A stretch of 64,000 nt of DNA. Origin: Agromyces fucosus. GTDB lineage: Bacteria > Actinomycetota > Actinomycetes > Actinomycetales > Microbacteriaceae. Each line of letters begins with the position of its first letter. Position 1 is the first letter of the stretch. A program made the position numbers and the translations under genes. Where the stretch lies: contig NZ_SDPO01000003.1 in assembly GCF_004134865.1 (NCBI RefSeq), positions 744,001 through 808,000 on the forward strand. Reading direction: 5' to 3'. The notes below the pieces were generated by a model, which was not told the origin of the DNA, did no database searches, and saw nothing but the letters and a program-made list of their open reading frames with translations. Shown here in pieces: positions 46,373 to 55,828 of the stretch.

Positions 46373-47590
46373 TTGTCGAAGATCAAGGTTGCAGGCACCG
46401 TCGTCGAGCTCGACGGCGACGAGATGACGCGCATCATCTGGCAGGCCATCAAAGACACGCTCATCCACCCGTACCTCGACGTGAACCTCGAGTACTACGA
46501 CCTCTCGATCCAGAAGCGCGACGAGACCGACGACCAGATCACGATCGACGCCGCCCACGCCATCCAGAAGCACGGCGTCGGCGTCAAGTGCGCGACGATC
46601 ACGCCCGACGAGGCGCGCGTCGAGGAGTTCGGCCTGAAGAAGATGTGGAAGTCGCCGAACGGCACGATCCGCAACATCCTCGGCGGCGTCATCTTCCGCG
46701 AGCCCATCATCATCTCGAACATCCCGCGCCTCGTGCCGGGCTGGAACAAGCCGATCATCATCGGCCGCCACGCCTTCGGCGACCAGTACCGCGCCACCGA
46801 CTTCCTCTTCAAGGGCGAGGGCACCCTCTCGGTCTCGTTCACCCCGAAGGACGGCGGCGAGCCGCAGCAGTTCGAGGTCTACCAGTCGCCGGGCGACGGC
46901 ATCGCGCAGGTGCAGTACAACCTCGACGCCTCGATCCGCGATTTCGCCCGCGCCTCGCTCAACTACGGCCTCTCGCGCAACTACCCCGTGTACCTCTCGA
47001 CGAAGAACACGATCCTGAAGGCGTACGACGGCCGCTTCAAGGACATCTTCCAGGAGATCTTCGACACCGAGTTCAAGGCGCAGTTCGACGCCGCCGGCCT
47101 CACCTACGAGCACCGCCTCATCGACGACATGGTCGCCTCGGCCATGAAGTGGGAGGGCGGCTACGTCTGGGCCTGCAAGAACTACGACGGCGACGTGCAG
47201 TCCGACACCGTGGCACAGGGCTTCGGCTCGCTCGGTCTCATGACCTCGGTGCTCGCCACGCCCGACGGCAAGGTCGTCGAGGCGGAGGCCGCGCACGGCA
47301 CCGTGACGCGTCACTACCGCCAGCACCAGGCCGGCAAGCCGACCTCGACGAACCCGATCGCCTCGATCTTCGCCTGGACGCGCGGCCTCGCGCACCGTGG
47401 CAAGCTCGACGGCAACCAGGAGCTCATCGAGTTCGCCGCGACCCTCGAAGACGTCGTCATCACGACGGTCGAGTCGGGCGCCATGACGAAGGACCTCGCG
47501 CTCCTCGTCGGCCCCGAGCAGGGCTACCAGACGACCGAGGAGTTCCTCGCGACGCTGGCCGACAACCTGAAGGCGCGCATCGCCGCGTAG
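46373..47590 (+). CDS. icd: NADP-dependent isocitrate dehydrogenase (homodimeric, eukaryote-like class)
   Basis: 405 aa. Converts isocitrate to 2-oxoglutarate with NADP in the TCA cycle. [13 protein letters not shown] at the N-terminus, the substrate-binding [12 protein letters not shown] and the [14 protein letters not shown] segment mark the type II (subfamily related to eukaryotic) NADP enzyme. The start is a TTG at 46373, supported by AAGGAGA (46358-46364) with 8 nt spacing; no better in-frame ATG is near. A perfect terminator closes the gene. Its upstream palindrome resembles that of sucC. Confidence 0.93.
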   Translation: MSKIKVAGTVVELDGDEMTRIIWQAIKDTLIHPYLDVNLEYYDLSIQKRDETDDQITIDAAHAIQKHGVGVKCATITPDEARVEEFGLKKMWKSPNGTIRNILGGVIFREPIIISNIPRLVPGWNKPIIIGRHAFGDQYRATDFLFKGEGTLSVSFTPKDGGEPQQFEVYQSPGDGIAQVQYNLDASIRDFARASLNYGLSRNYPVYLSTKNTILKAYDGRFKDIFQEIFDTEFKAQFDAAGLTYEHRLIDDMVASAMKWEGGYVWACKNYDGDVQSDTVAQGFGSLGLMTSVLATPDGKVVEAEAAHGTVTRHYRQHQAGKPTSTNPIASIFAWTRGLAHRGKLDGNQELIEFAATLEDVVITTVESGAMTKDLALLVGPEQGYQTTEEFLATLADNLKARIAA

Positions 47591-47605
47591 TCGACACGCC
47601 TCGAG

Positions 47606-47640
47606 ACGGGGGTCGGATGCCGCTGGCATCCGACCCCCGT
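47606..47640 (+). terminator. Terminator after icd, built from the CGGATGC motif
   Basis: Perfect 16-bp stem (47606-47621 with 47625-47640), loop GCT, 15 bp after the icd stop. The stem top is CGGATGCC/GGCATCCG. Confidence 0.88.
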
Positions 47641-47705
47641 TCGCATTTCTGCGCCTCGCAGCTGCGGGCGCCCCTGATGCGTCGCTTCCGCGGGAGGATG
47701 GACGC

Positions 47706-49586
47706 ATGGCACGCCTCCTGAAGCTCGCCCGCAGGTACTGGATCGTCACGCTCACGCTCGGCATCGGCCTCCTCGGCATCGTGCTCGCCCTCACCGGGGC
47801 CGGCGCCGCCGTGCCGTGGATCTTCAGCGTCTACGCCCTCGGCGTCGCGACCTGGCAGGCCGTCGGCATGGTGCGCGACATCCTGCGGGGGCACTGGGGC
47901 CTCGACATCCTCGCGGTCACTGCGATCGTCGCGACGGTGCTCGTGGGCGAGTACGTCGCCGCACTCCTCGTCGTGCTCATGCTCTCGGGCGGCGCGGCGC
48001 TCGAGGACTACGCCAACCGCCGGGCGAAGCGCGAGCTCGACGCACTCCTGACCCGCTCGCCGCAGCACGCGCACCGCATGGAGGGCGAGTCGATCGTCGA
48101 GGTGCTCGCGAGCGACGTGCGCGTCGGCGACGTGCTGCTCGTACGACCGAGCGAGATCGTTCCGGTCGATGCCACCCTGCGGTCGGATGAGGCGAGCTTC
48201 GACGAGTCCTCGATCACGGGGGAGTCCGTTCCCGTCGAGAAGCATGCAGGCGACCTCGTGCTGAGCGGCTCGATCAACGGCCAGGCCGCCGTCGAAGTCG
48301 TCGCCGCGGCATCCGCCGCCGACAGCCAGTACCAGCAGATCGTCGCCCTCGTCACCGCGGCCGCCGACTCGAAGGCGCCCGTCGTGCGCCTGGCCGATCG
48401 ATACGCCGTGCCGTTCACGGTCTTCTCGCTCGCGCTCGCCGGGGTGGCCTGGTGGGCCTCGGGCGACCCCACGCGGTTCGCCGAGGTGCTCGTGCTCGCC
48501 ACCCCGTGCCCGCTGCTCATCGCGGCGCCCGTCGCGTTCATCGGCGGCATGAGCCGCTCGGCGAGGAACGGTGTCATCGTGAAGGGCGGGGGAGTGCTCG
48601 AGCAGCTCGCCGCCGCGAAGACCGCCGTGTTCGACAAGACGGGCACGCTCACCTACGGAGCACCGACGCTCGTCGCGATCCGCCCCGAACCGGGATTCGG
48701 CGAGGACCAGCTGCTCGCGGCAGTCGCCTCGGCCGAGCAGTACTCTTCGCACGTGCTGGCGACGTCGATGATCGAGGCGGCGAAGCAGCGCGGACTGCCG
48801 CTCGCCGAGGCGGACTGGGCACGCGAGGCCGCGACGAACGGGGTCACGGCCGAGCTCGACGGGCGCGAGGTCGTGGTCGGCAAGTTCGCGTTCGTGCACG
48901 AGCACGCGCCGGAGGCCGAGCGCACGGATATCGCACCGGGGCAGCTCGCCGTCTACGTCGCGGTCGACGGGCGCTTCGCCGGGGCGATCCTCGCGAGCGA
49001 TCGGCTGCGCGACAACGCGGCGGCCACGCTCGCGCGCCTCGGCGAGCTCGGCGTTCACCAGACCATGATGCTCACGGGCGACGCGAAGGCGACCGCCGAT
49101 CACATCGCCGCAGAGCTCGGCATCACCCGCGTGCGCGCCGACTGCCTGCCCGCCGACAAGGTCGCGGAGGTCGCGGCGATCGCGGAGCGACCGGTCATCA
49201 TGGTCGGCGACGGCGTCAACGACGCACCCGTACTCGCGGCCGCCGACGTCGGCATCGCGATGGGCGCGAAGGGCGCGACGGCGGCGAGCGAGTCGGCGTC
49301 GGCGGTGATCCTGGTCGATGACATCTCGCGTACCGCGAAGGCGGTCGAGATCGGGCGCGACACCGTGCGCATCGCGCTGCAGAGCATCTGGATCGGCATC
49401 GCGGTGAGCATCGGGCTGATGGTCATCGCCGCGTTCGGGGTGATCCCGGCGACGATCGGCGCGCTCCTGCAGGAGGTGGTCGACCTCGTGACGATCCTCG
49501 CGGCGCTCCGCGCGATCGGCGGGCGACTCGATGCGAAGGCCGAGGCGGCGGATCGCGACATCCGCTCACTGGTCACAACTCGGTAA
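47706..49586 (+). CDS. P1B-type heavy-metal ATPase
   Basis: 626 aa. Contains the TGES actuator motif (SSITGESVPVEKH), the phosphorylation site DKTGTLT, and GDGVNDAPVLAAADVGIAMG, with six to eight membrane helices. The metal-site motif in the membrane reads TPCPL rather than CPC or SPC. There is no N-terminal metal-binding domain. The nucleotide-binding HP motif, normally SEHPLA, reads SSHVLA, with Val for Pro. The metal is unclear; Zn, Cd, Co or Cu cannot be told apart. No obvious promoter or operator was seen in the short gap, and the upstream terminator isolates it from icd. Confidence 0.85.
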   Translation: MARLLKLARRYWIVTLTLGIGLLGIVLALTGAGAAVPWIFSVYALGVATWQAVGMVRDILRGHWGLDILAVTAIVATVLVGEYVAALLVVLMLSGGAALEDYANRRAKRELDALLTRSPQHAHRMEGESIVEVLASDVRVGDVLLVRPSEIVPVDATLRSDEASFDESSITGESVPVEKHAGDLVLSGSINGQAAVEVVAAASAADSQYQQIVALVTAAADSKAPVVRLADRYAVPFTVFSLALAGVAWWASGDPTRFAEVLVLATPCPLLIAAPVAFIGGMSRSARNGVIVKGGGVLEQLAAAKTAVFDKTGTLTYGAPTLVAIRPEPGFGEDQLLAAVASAEQYSSHVLATSMIEAAKQRGLPLAEADWAREAATNGVTAELDGREVVVGKFAFVHEHAPEAERTDIAPGQLAVYVAVDGRFAGAILASDRLRDNAAATLARLGELGVHQTMMLTGDAKATADHIAAELGITRVRADCLPADKVAEVAAIAERPVIMVGDGVNDAPVLAAADVGIAMGAKGATAASESASAVILVDDISRTAKAVEIGRDTVRIALQSIWIGIAVSIGLMVIAAFGVIPATIGALLQEVVDLVTILAALRAIGGRLDAKAEAADRDIRSLVTTR

Positions 49587-49612
49587 CGCCCCCGGGAAAT
49601 CGACGCGCACTC

Positions 49613-49648
49613 TTGCGTCGGGTTTGTTCGTAAGGTTTACTAACAAAC
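49613..49648 (+). promoter_or_regulatory. Promoter and operator of the ROK regulator, leaderless
   Basis: TTGCGT (49613-49618) and TTTACT (49636-49641) are 17 bp apart, placing the transcription start at about the GTG at 49649. A 27-bp palindrome at 49622-49648 (arms GTTTGTTCGTAAG and TTTACTAACAAAC, 11 of 13 pairs) covers the -10. ROK-family repressors commonly bind such GTTTGTT...AACAAAC sites, so autorepression is probable. Confidence 0.65.
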
Positions 49649-50896
49649 GTGACTGCAACGGATGCGCAGCGAGGCCCCGTCACCATGGAGCCGACGCCCC
49701 CCACCTCCCCGGTGGCGTCCGAGCTGCATGCCGCATCCGCTCCCGGCGCTGCGATCTTCGGTCGCTCACGCGCGCTCCGGCCGACCGGCAAGGTCCTGCC
49801 CGAGCACGCCCGCACGCACAACCGCGCCCTCGTGCTGCAGACGCTCTACACGGCAGGAGCCCAGAGCCGAGCGGATGTCGCGCGCGGCACCGGTCTCACC
49901 CGGGTCACGATCTCCGACCTCGTCGGCGACCTCATCGCCGAAGGCCTCGTGATCGAACTCGGCCAGCGCGAAGACGCCCGCCCCGGCAAGCCGGCCACGC
50001 TCATCGACATCGACCGCGAGGCCTTCCACATCATCGGCGTCGACCTCTCGGAGCACGAAGTGTTCCGTGGCGCGGTGGTCGGCCTCGACGGCCAGATCAT
50101 CGGGCGCGACGAGGTCGCCCGCGACGGTGCCACCGCCGAAGCGGCCGAACTGCTCGTCGAGCAGCTCGTCGAGCGACTGCTCGCCCGCACCACGACCCCC
50201 GTGCTCGGCATCGGCATCGGCTCGCCCGGCGTCGTCGACGAGCACGGCGTCGTGCGCTCGGCCCCGAACCTCGGCTGGAGTGACGTCGCCCTGCAGGATC
50301 GCATCGGCGCCCGGTTCGCGCTGCCCGTGCACGTCGCGAACGACGCGAACGTCGCCGTCCTGGCCGAGCACGGCTCCTCCCACCACGACGACCTGCTGCT
50401 CGTGAAGGTCGGCCACGGCGTCGGCGCCGGACTCATCATCGGCGGGCGCCCCGCCGTCGGGGGAGGGTTCGCGGCCGGCGAGATCGGGCACGTCGTCGTC
50501 GGCACCGACGGCGGCCCGCGCTGCGCGTGCGGCAAGGACGGATGCCTCGAGGCCTGGCTCGCCGTGCCGCGGCTCACCGCGCAGCTCGCCGAGCTCGACG
50601 GGGCGGGTCGCACCGCGGCATCCGCTCGCGACGACATCCTCCGCGAAGCCGGCCGACGACTCGGCATCGTGCTCGCACCGGTCGTGGGCGCGCTGAACCT
50701 CTCCGAGGTCGTGCTGAGCGGCCCGACCCAATTGCTTGACGGACCGCTGCACGAGGCGACCGTCGACACGCTCCGGACCCGGACCATGGCGGAATTCAAC
50801 CGTGATCTGAGGCTCCGGATGACCGAGCACGGGCAGGACATCGTTCTGCGCGGCGCGGCCGTCATGGTCCTCTCCGGACAACTCGGAGTCTCGTGA
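49649..50896 (+). CDS. ROK family transcriptional regulator
   Basis: 415 aa. An N-terminal winged helix-turn-helix (about residues 55-110: ALVLQTLYTAGAQSRADVARG and TRVTISDLVGDLI) precedes a ROK sugar-kinase-like domain with the Zn-binding CACGKDGCLEAW segment. ROK repressors sense sugars or sugar phosphates. It starts with a GTG directly next to its own operator, giving a probable leaderless transcript. The gene sits 68 bp before an amino-sugar ABC transporter operon, which it likely controls; the effector is probably GlcNAc, GlcNAc-6-P or a chito-oligosaccharide. Confidence 0.88.
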   Translation: MTATDAQRGPVTMEPTPPTSPVASELHAASAPGAAIFGRSRALRPTGKVLPEHARTHNRALVLQTLYTAGAQSRADVARGTGLTRVTISDLVGDLIAEGLVIELGQREDARPGKPATLIDIDREAFHIIGVDLSEHEVFRGAVVGLDGQIIGRDEVARDGATAEAAELLVEQLVERLLARTTTPVLGIGIGSPGVVDEHGVVRSAPNLGWSDVALQDRIGARFALPVHVANDANVAVLAEHGSSHHDDLLLVKVGHGVGAGLIIGGRPAVGGGFAAGEIGHVVVGTDGGPRCACGKDGCLEAWLAVPRLTAQLAELDGAGRTAASARDDILREAGRRLGIVLAPVVGALNLSEVVLSGPTQLLDGPLHEATVDTLRTRTMAEFNRDLRLRMTEHGQDIVLRGAAVMVLSGQLGVS

Positions 50897-50964
50897 GGGA
50901 CTCCACGCATCAAGGGTGACAGCGAACCCCCGCTGCCTCCCACACCCCACGAAAGGAAACGACA

Positions 50965-52209
50965 ATGAGGAAACTCGGCATTGTGGCGCTCGGCGCCGTT
51001 GCTGCCCTGACCCTCGCCGGTTGCAGCGCCGGTGGTGGCAGTGACTCGGCCGACGGTGGCAAGATCACGGTCTGGGTCGTCGGCACGGACACGCCCGACA
51101 CGGCTCGCGAATACCTCAAGGACACGTTCGAGTCCGAGAACGAAGGCTGGACCCTCACGGTCGAGGAGAAGACCTGGGCCGACGTGAGCGACACCTACGC
51201 GGCCGCCCTGCAGTCGAACGACTCGCCCGACGTCGTCGAGGTCGGCAACACCCAGACCGCGAGCTTCGCGGACCAGGGCCTGTTCCTGCCCCTGAGCGAC
51301 TTCGCAGCCGACGACTACCTGCCCGGCCTCGTCGAGTCCGCCACCTACGACGGCGACCTCTACGCCGCGCCGTACTACGCCGGCGGGCGCATCGTGTTCT
51401 ACAGCGAGCAGGTGCTCGGAGCGACGCCGCTTCCGGCGACGCTCGACGAGTACGTCGCGACGGGCACGGCGCTGAAGACCGACACGGTCTCGGGCATCTG
51501 GGCACCGGGTCGCGACTGGTACAACGCGCTTCCCTACGTCTGGGCTCACGACGGCTTCATCGCCGAGCAGGAGGGCGATGAGTGGAAGGCCGGTTTCTCG
51601 AGCGAAGGCGGCATCGAGGGCCTGACGCAGCTGCAGGGCGTCTACATGAACGCGTCCAACGCACCGAAGGACGGCGACGAGACCGACCCGCAGGTGCCGT
51701 TCTGCGCCGGTGAGATCGCACTGCTCTCGGCTCCCGCGTGGGTGCAGTGGTCGATCACGGCTCCGGCCGACGCCGAGGCGCCGGGCTGCCCCGACACCTA
51801 CGGCTCCGACCTCCGCGCCTTCCCGCTGCCGGGCCTCGAAGCGGGCGAGACCGCCCCGATCTTCGCCGGCGGCTCGAACATCGCCGTCGCGACGAAGAGC
51901 GCCAACCCCGAGCAGGCTCGCGCCGCGCTCGACATCATGGCCGGCGAGGGCTACCAGACCCTGCTCGCCGAGGGCGGCCTGACGCCGGGCCTCACCGCGG
52001 CGGCATCGTCGCTGCCCGACACCGAGATCGCGAAGGCACAGGCCGTCGCGCTCGAGAACTCGAAGGTCACCCCGACCACGCCCAAGTGGGCCGAGGTCGA
52101 GGCTGCGCAGATCATCCAGGAGGCGCTCGTGAAGATCGCCCAGGGTGGGGATGTCGCGGCGATCGCCGCCGACCTCGACGCGCAGATCGAGGAGATCCTC
52201 AACAGCTAG
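50965..52209 (+). CDS. Sugar ABC transporter substrate-binding lipoprotein
   Basis: 414 aa. Signal peptide with lipobox LAGC (Cys20), then a family 1 extracellular solute-binding protein fold; ITVWVVGTDTPD and SPDVVEVGNTQTASFADQG are typical. It is tethered to the membrane and delivers sugar to the permeases encoded downstream. Linkage to a cytosolic GH3 enzyme, ROK kinase and nagB suggests chitobiose or another GlcNAc-containing sugar. AAAGGAAA lies 6-14 nt before ATG 50965. A hairpin just after it may raise its expression over the permeases. Confidence 0.88.
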   Translation: MRKLGIVALGAVAALTLAGCSAGGGSDSADGGKITVWVVGTDTPDTAREYLKDTFESENEGWTLTVEEKTWADVSDTYAAALQSNDSPDVVEVGNTQTASFADQGLFLPLSDFAADDYLPGLVESATYDGDLYAAPYYAGGRIVFYSEQVLGATPLPATLDEYVATGTALKTDTVSGIWAPGRDWYNALPYVWAHDGFIAEQEGDEWKAGFSSEGGIEGLTQLQGVYMNASNAPKDGDETDPQVPFCAGEIALLSAPAWVQWSITAPADAEAPGCPDTYGSDLRAFPLPGLEAGETAPIFAGGSNIAVATKSANPEQARAALDIMAGEGYQTLLAEGGLTPGLTAAASSLPDTEIAKAQAVALENSKVTPTTPKWAEVEAAQIIQEALVKIAQGGDVAAIAADLDAQIEEILNS

Positions 52210-52223
52210 CCTGTTGAGCCCCG

Positions 52224-52255
52224 CGGGGGCGGAGTCCCACACAGCTCCGCCCCCG
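52224..52255 (+). terminator. Hairpin between the binding-protein and permease genes
   Basis: Perfect 11-bp stem (52224-52234 with 52245-52255) and a 10-nt loop, with no T run, 14 bp after the stop codon. Inside an operon this would reduce permease expression compared with the binding protein. Confidence 0.65.
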
Positions 52256-52350
52256 TTCCCGCGATTTCCTCCGGCCCGCCGCCGTCGCCGCGCCCGAGAC
52301 GTACCATCAGTCAAACCGCGATTCCCCCGCGATACATCCGAGGAGCAGCC

Positions 52351-53340
52351 ATGAGCGCAACCCTCACCGAGCCTGACGCAGCGCCGCGCACGCCGAACAC
52401 CAAGCCACCCCGTCCTCCCAAGGGCTCCGCCGCGGGCCCCCGCAAGAAGAAGCCCCTGCCGTGGGCTCCGTGGCTGCTGCTCGGCCCGAGCATCGCGCTG
52501 CTGGGCGTCATGGTGGTCTACCCCACGATCGTGATGTTCGTGAACTCCTTCACGAACCTCGAGATCAAGAACAAGATGCTCGGCACCGCGCCCGACTTCG
52601 TGGGCTTCGACAACTACATCGAGGTCTTCACGGAGTCCGACTTCCCAGCAGTGCTCGCCCGCAGCCTCGGCCTGATGGTCGTGCTCACCGTGCTGATCAC
52701 CGCGATCGGCATGGTCGTCGCGCTGCTCATGACGAAGCTGTCGAAGGGCTGGCGCCTCGCCGTGTCGATCGGACTGATGCTCGCGTGGGCGATGCCGCCG
52801 CTGTCGGCGACCGTCGTCTTCGGCTGGATCTTCGACACCGACTACGGGCTCGTCAACTGGGCGCTGAACACGATCACGGGCACGCAGGACTTCCGGGGCC
52901 ACTCCTGGCTCATCGACCCGTGGTCGTTCATGATGGTGCTCGTCATCATCGTCGTGTGGCAGAGCGTGCCGTTCGCCGCGGTCACCTTCTACGCGGGTCT
53001 CGGGCAGGTGCCCGACGAGGTGCTCGAGGCGTCGTCGCTCGACGGCGCCGGCCCGTGGCAGCGGTTCCGACTCATCGTCCTGCCGTACATGCGGGGCGTG
53101 CTGACCGCCGTGCTGGTGCTCGAGACCATCTGGAACCTCCGGATCTTCACGCAGGTGTACGCACTGCAGCAGCAAGGAGGGCTCGCGAGCGAGACGAACA
53201 TCCTGCCCACGTACCTGTTCCGGCAGGGTCTCGGCGAGTTCGGCGTGACCGCCGCGATCGGCGTGTTCATGGTCATCCTCCTCATGGCCATCTCCTACTT
53301 CAACGTCCGTTCCTCCCTGAAGGATGAGGCAGAGCTGTGA
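52351..53340 (+). CDS. Sugar ABC transporter permease (MalF-like)
   Basis: 329 aa. Pro- and Lys-rich cytoplasmic start, then six helices. The EAA-type loop reads EVLEASSLDGAGPWQRFRLIVLP, the coupling site for the ATPase. It works with the next gene as a heterodimeric channel. The ATPase is not encoded here; in actinobacteria a shared MsiK-type ATPase commonly serves such systems. The GTG/TGA junction with the next gene overlaps by 4 bp. Confidence 0.9.
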   Translation: MSATLTEPDAAPRTPNTKPPRPPKGSAAGPRKKKPLPWAPWLLLGPSIALLGVMVVYPTIVMFVNSFTNLEIKNKMLGTAPDFVGFDNYIEVFTESDFPAVLARSLGLMVVLTVLITAIGMVVALLMTKLSKGWRLAVSIGLMLAWAMPPLSATVVFGWIFDTDYGLVNWALNTITGTQDFRGHSWLIDPWSFMMVLVIIVVWQSVPFAAVTFYAGLGQVPDEVLEASSLDGAGPWQRFRLIVLPYMRGVLTAVLVLETIWNLRIFTQVYALQQQGGLASETNILPTYLFRQGLGEFGVTAAIGVFMVILLMAISYFNVRSSLKDEAEL

Positions 53341-54296
53341 CCGTCAGCCCAGGAATCCAGGTCGCCGAGACTCCGGCGTCGACCACGACCTCCACGCGTG
53401 CCGCCTCCATGATCGGCGACGGAGGTCGCCTCGGGCGACGCGCGGGCCGCGCCAAGGGCCGCGCCGGCCGGTTCGGCCTCAACGTCTTCGCATTCATCGT
53501 GATCGTCTGCTCGATCTTCCCGGTCTACTGGATGGTGAACATGTCGTTCACCCCGCCGAACCAGATCATCAGCCGCAACCCGAGCTTCCTGCCGTTCGAC
53601 TTCACCTGGAAGAACTACGTCACGGCGTGGACTCGCGAGGCAGCACCCGGGCAGACCGACTTCCCGCACGCGCTCGTCTCGAGCCTCACCGTCGGCCTCG
53701 CGGTCGTCGTGGTCGGTGCGATCATCGCGTTCCTTGCGTCGATCGCCATCGCGCGCTTCGCGTTCAGGGGCCGCTACGTCTTCATCGTCAGCGTGCTCGT
53801 GGTGCAGATGGTGCCGGGCGAGGCCATGATGTTCACGATCTACAACATGATCGACGACTGGCGTCTCATGAACACCCTCATCGGGCTGTTCATCGTGCAT
53901 CTCGCCTCGGTCGTGCCGTTCACGATCTGGACCCTGCGCGGCTTCGTGCGGGGTGTGCCGGCCGAGCTCGAAGAGGCGGCCCAGATCGACGGCTGCTCGA
54001 AGGCGCAGGCCTTCTGGAAGGTGACCTTCCCGCTTCTGGCCCCGGGTCTCGTCGCCACGGGCATCTTCGCCTTCATCCAGAGCTGGAACGAGTTCCTGAT
54101 GGCCCTCCTCCTGCTCAAGGGCTACAACCTGACCCTGCCCCCGTGGCTGAACTCCTTCCAATCAGCCACCGAGGCGACGAACTGGGGTGCCGTCATGGCC
54201 GGATCCACGCTCATCGCCCTCCCGGTCGTCATCTTCTTCCTGTTCGTGCAGGGCCGGATGGTCGGCGGGCTCGTGAGCGGCGCGGTCAAGGGATGA
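53337..54296 (+). CDS. Sugar ABC transporter permease (MalG-like)
   Basis: 319 aa. Six helices and the EAA loop ELEEAAQIDGCSKAQAFWKV near residue 215. GTG start at 53337 overlaps the previous stop. Its own TGA overlaps the GH3 start (ATGA). The gene completes the importer together with the binding protein and MalF-like permease. Confidence 0.9.
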   Translation: MTVSPGIQVAETPASTTTSTRAASMIGDGGRLGRRAGRAKGRAGRFGLNVFAFIVIVCSIFPVYWMVNMSFTPPNQIISRNPSFLPFDFTWKNYVTAWTREAAPGQTDFPHALVSSLTVGLAVVVVGAIIAFLASIAIARFAFRGRYVFIVSVLVVQMVPGEAMMFTIYNMIDDWRLMNTLIGLFIVHLASVVPFTIWTLRGFVRGVPAELEEAAQIDGCSKAQAFWKVTFPLLAPGLVATGIFAFIQSWNEFLMALLLLKGYNLTLPPWLNSFQSATEATNWGAVMAGSTLIALPVVIFFLFVQGRMVGGLVSGAVKG

Positions 54297-55828
54297 CCCG
54301 GCTCGATTCGACCGGCGCAGGCACCGACCTCCGCCGGGACATCCTCACGACGTTGCTTCCGGGCTTCGAGGGGCTGCAGGCGCCCGGCTGGGTGCTGGAG
54401 CTCCTCCGCGAAGGCCTCGGCGGCGTCTGCCTCTTCGGGCCGAACGTGGAGACTCCCGAGCAGCTCCGCGCGCTGAACGCCGAGCTCCGGGGTGCCAATC
54501 CGCTCGCGGTGATCGCGATCGACGAAGAGGGCGGCGACGTCACCCGGCTCTTCTACGATCGCGGGGCGCCCTTCCCGGGCAACGCCGTGCTCGGCCGCAT
54601 CGACGACGTCGAGCTGACCGCTCGCGTCGCCAGGGCGGTGGGCGAGGCGCTCGCCGCGACCGGGTGCACCGTGACGTTCGCGCCCGACGTCGACGTGAAC
54701 GCGAACCCCGACAACCCCGTCATCGGCGTGCGCAGCTTCGGGGCGGATCCCGAGCTCGTCGCCCGTCACTCGGCCGCCTGGACGCGTGCGCTGCAGGAGA
54801 CGGGCGTCGCCGCCAGTGCGAAGCACTTCCCGGGGCACGGCGACACCGCGACGGACTCGCACCTCGCCCTGCCCGTCGTCGACGTGCCGCTCGCCACCCT
54901 GCGCGAGCGCGAGCTCGTGCCGTTCCGGGCCGCGATCGCCGCGGGCAGCCGCACGATCATGACCTCCCACATCCTGATCCCCGACCTCGATCCCGAGAAC
55001 CCGGCCACCCTCTCTCCGCAGATCCTGAACGGCCTGCTCCGCGGGGAGCTGGGGTTCGACGGCGTCATCGTCACCGACGCCCTCGACATGAAGGGGGCGA
55101 GCGGCGTGCACGGCATCCCCGAAGCCGCTGTGCGCGCCCTCGCCGCCGGTTGCGACCTGCTCTGCATCGGCTCCGACAACTCGGCCGCCGAGATGGCCGA
55201 GATCGTCGACGCGGTCGAGGCCGCGATCGCGTCGGGCCGGCTGCCGGAGGAGCGCGTGCGCGACTCCGCAGCGAGGGTGCGCGCGCTCGCGGTCGACTCC
55301 GTGCGGGTGCCGGCCGGGCCGGTCCTGCCCGCCGTGATCGAGCCGCAGCACGACGCCGACGAGATCGGCCGGGTCATCGGCGCGTTCGAGGTGACGGATG
55401 CCTCGCGCGACCGCCTTGCCCGGTCGCCTCGGGTCGGCACGGTCGTGCGGGTCGACACCGTCGCGAACATCGCCGTCGGCGTCGCGCCGTGGGGTCCCTT
55501 CGCAGCTGAGGACGTCGCGACGCGGACGTCGTGGCTCGGCGAGGCCGTCACGGTCGCCGTGTCCGAGCGGCAGGGTCTCGTCGATCCCGCAGCACTCGAG
55601 GGCACCGTGCTCGTCGTGGGCAAGGACCTGCACCGGTTCGCGTTCGCGCGGGCTGCGATCGACGCGCTGCGTGCGGTGCGCGACGACGTCGTGACGATCG
55701 ACATGGGCTGGCCGTCGAATGATCGTGCCTACGCCGACATCTCGACGTTCGGCGCCTCGCGCCTCCTCGGCGAGGCCGTCATCGAGTTCGTCGACGACGC
55801 GCTCAGGGCTGCGGTGGCGACGCCGTGA
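54293..55828 (+). CDS. NagZ-like glycoside hydrolase family 3 beta-N-acetylglucosaminidase
   Basis: 511 aa without signal peptide, so cytosolic. The N-terminal TIM barrel has AIDEEGGDVTRL, the NagZ signature KHFPGHGDTATDSH carrying the His/Asp dyad, and the nucleophile Asp in VIVTDALDM. A C-terminal domain of about 170 aa follows. It would release GlcNAc from imported oligosaccharides; some GH3 relatives in actinobacteria act as phosphorylases, which cannot be excluded. It overlaps the permease stop by 4 bp and the kinase gene by 4 bp (GTGA), so it is translationally coupled within the operon. Confidence 0.85.
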   Translation: MTRLDSTGAGTDLRRDILTTLLPGFEGLQAPGWVLELLREGLGGVCLFGPNVETPEQLRALNAELRGANPLAVIAIDEEGGDVTRLFYDRGAPFPGNAVLGRIDDVELTARVARAVGEALAATGCTVTFAPDVDVNANPDNPVIGVRSFGADPELVARHSAAWTRALQETGVAASAKHFPGHGDTATDSHLALPVVDVPLATLRERELVPFRAAIAAGSRTIMTSHILIPDLDPENPATLSPQILNGLLRGELGFDGVIVTDALDMKGASGVHGIPEAAVRALAAGCDLLCIGSDNSAAEMAEIVDAVEAAIASGRLPEERVRDSAARVRALAVDSVRVPAGPVLPAVIEPQHDADEIGRVIGAFEVTDASRDRLARSPRVGTVVRVDTVANIAVGVAPWGPFAAEDVATRTSWLGEAVTVAVSERQGLVDPAALEGTVLVVGKDLHRFAFARAAIDALRAVRDDVVTIDMGWPSNDRAYADISTFGASRLLGEAVIEFVDDALRAAVATP

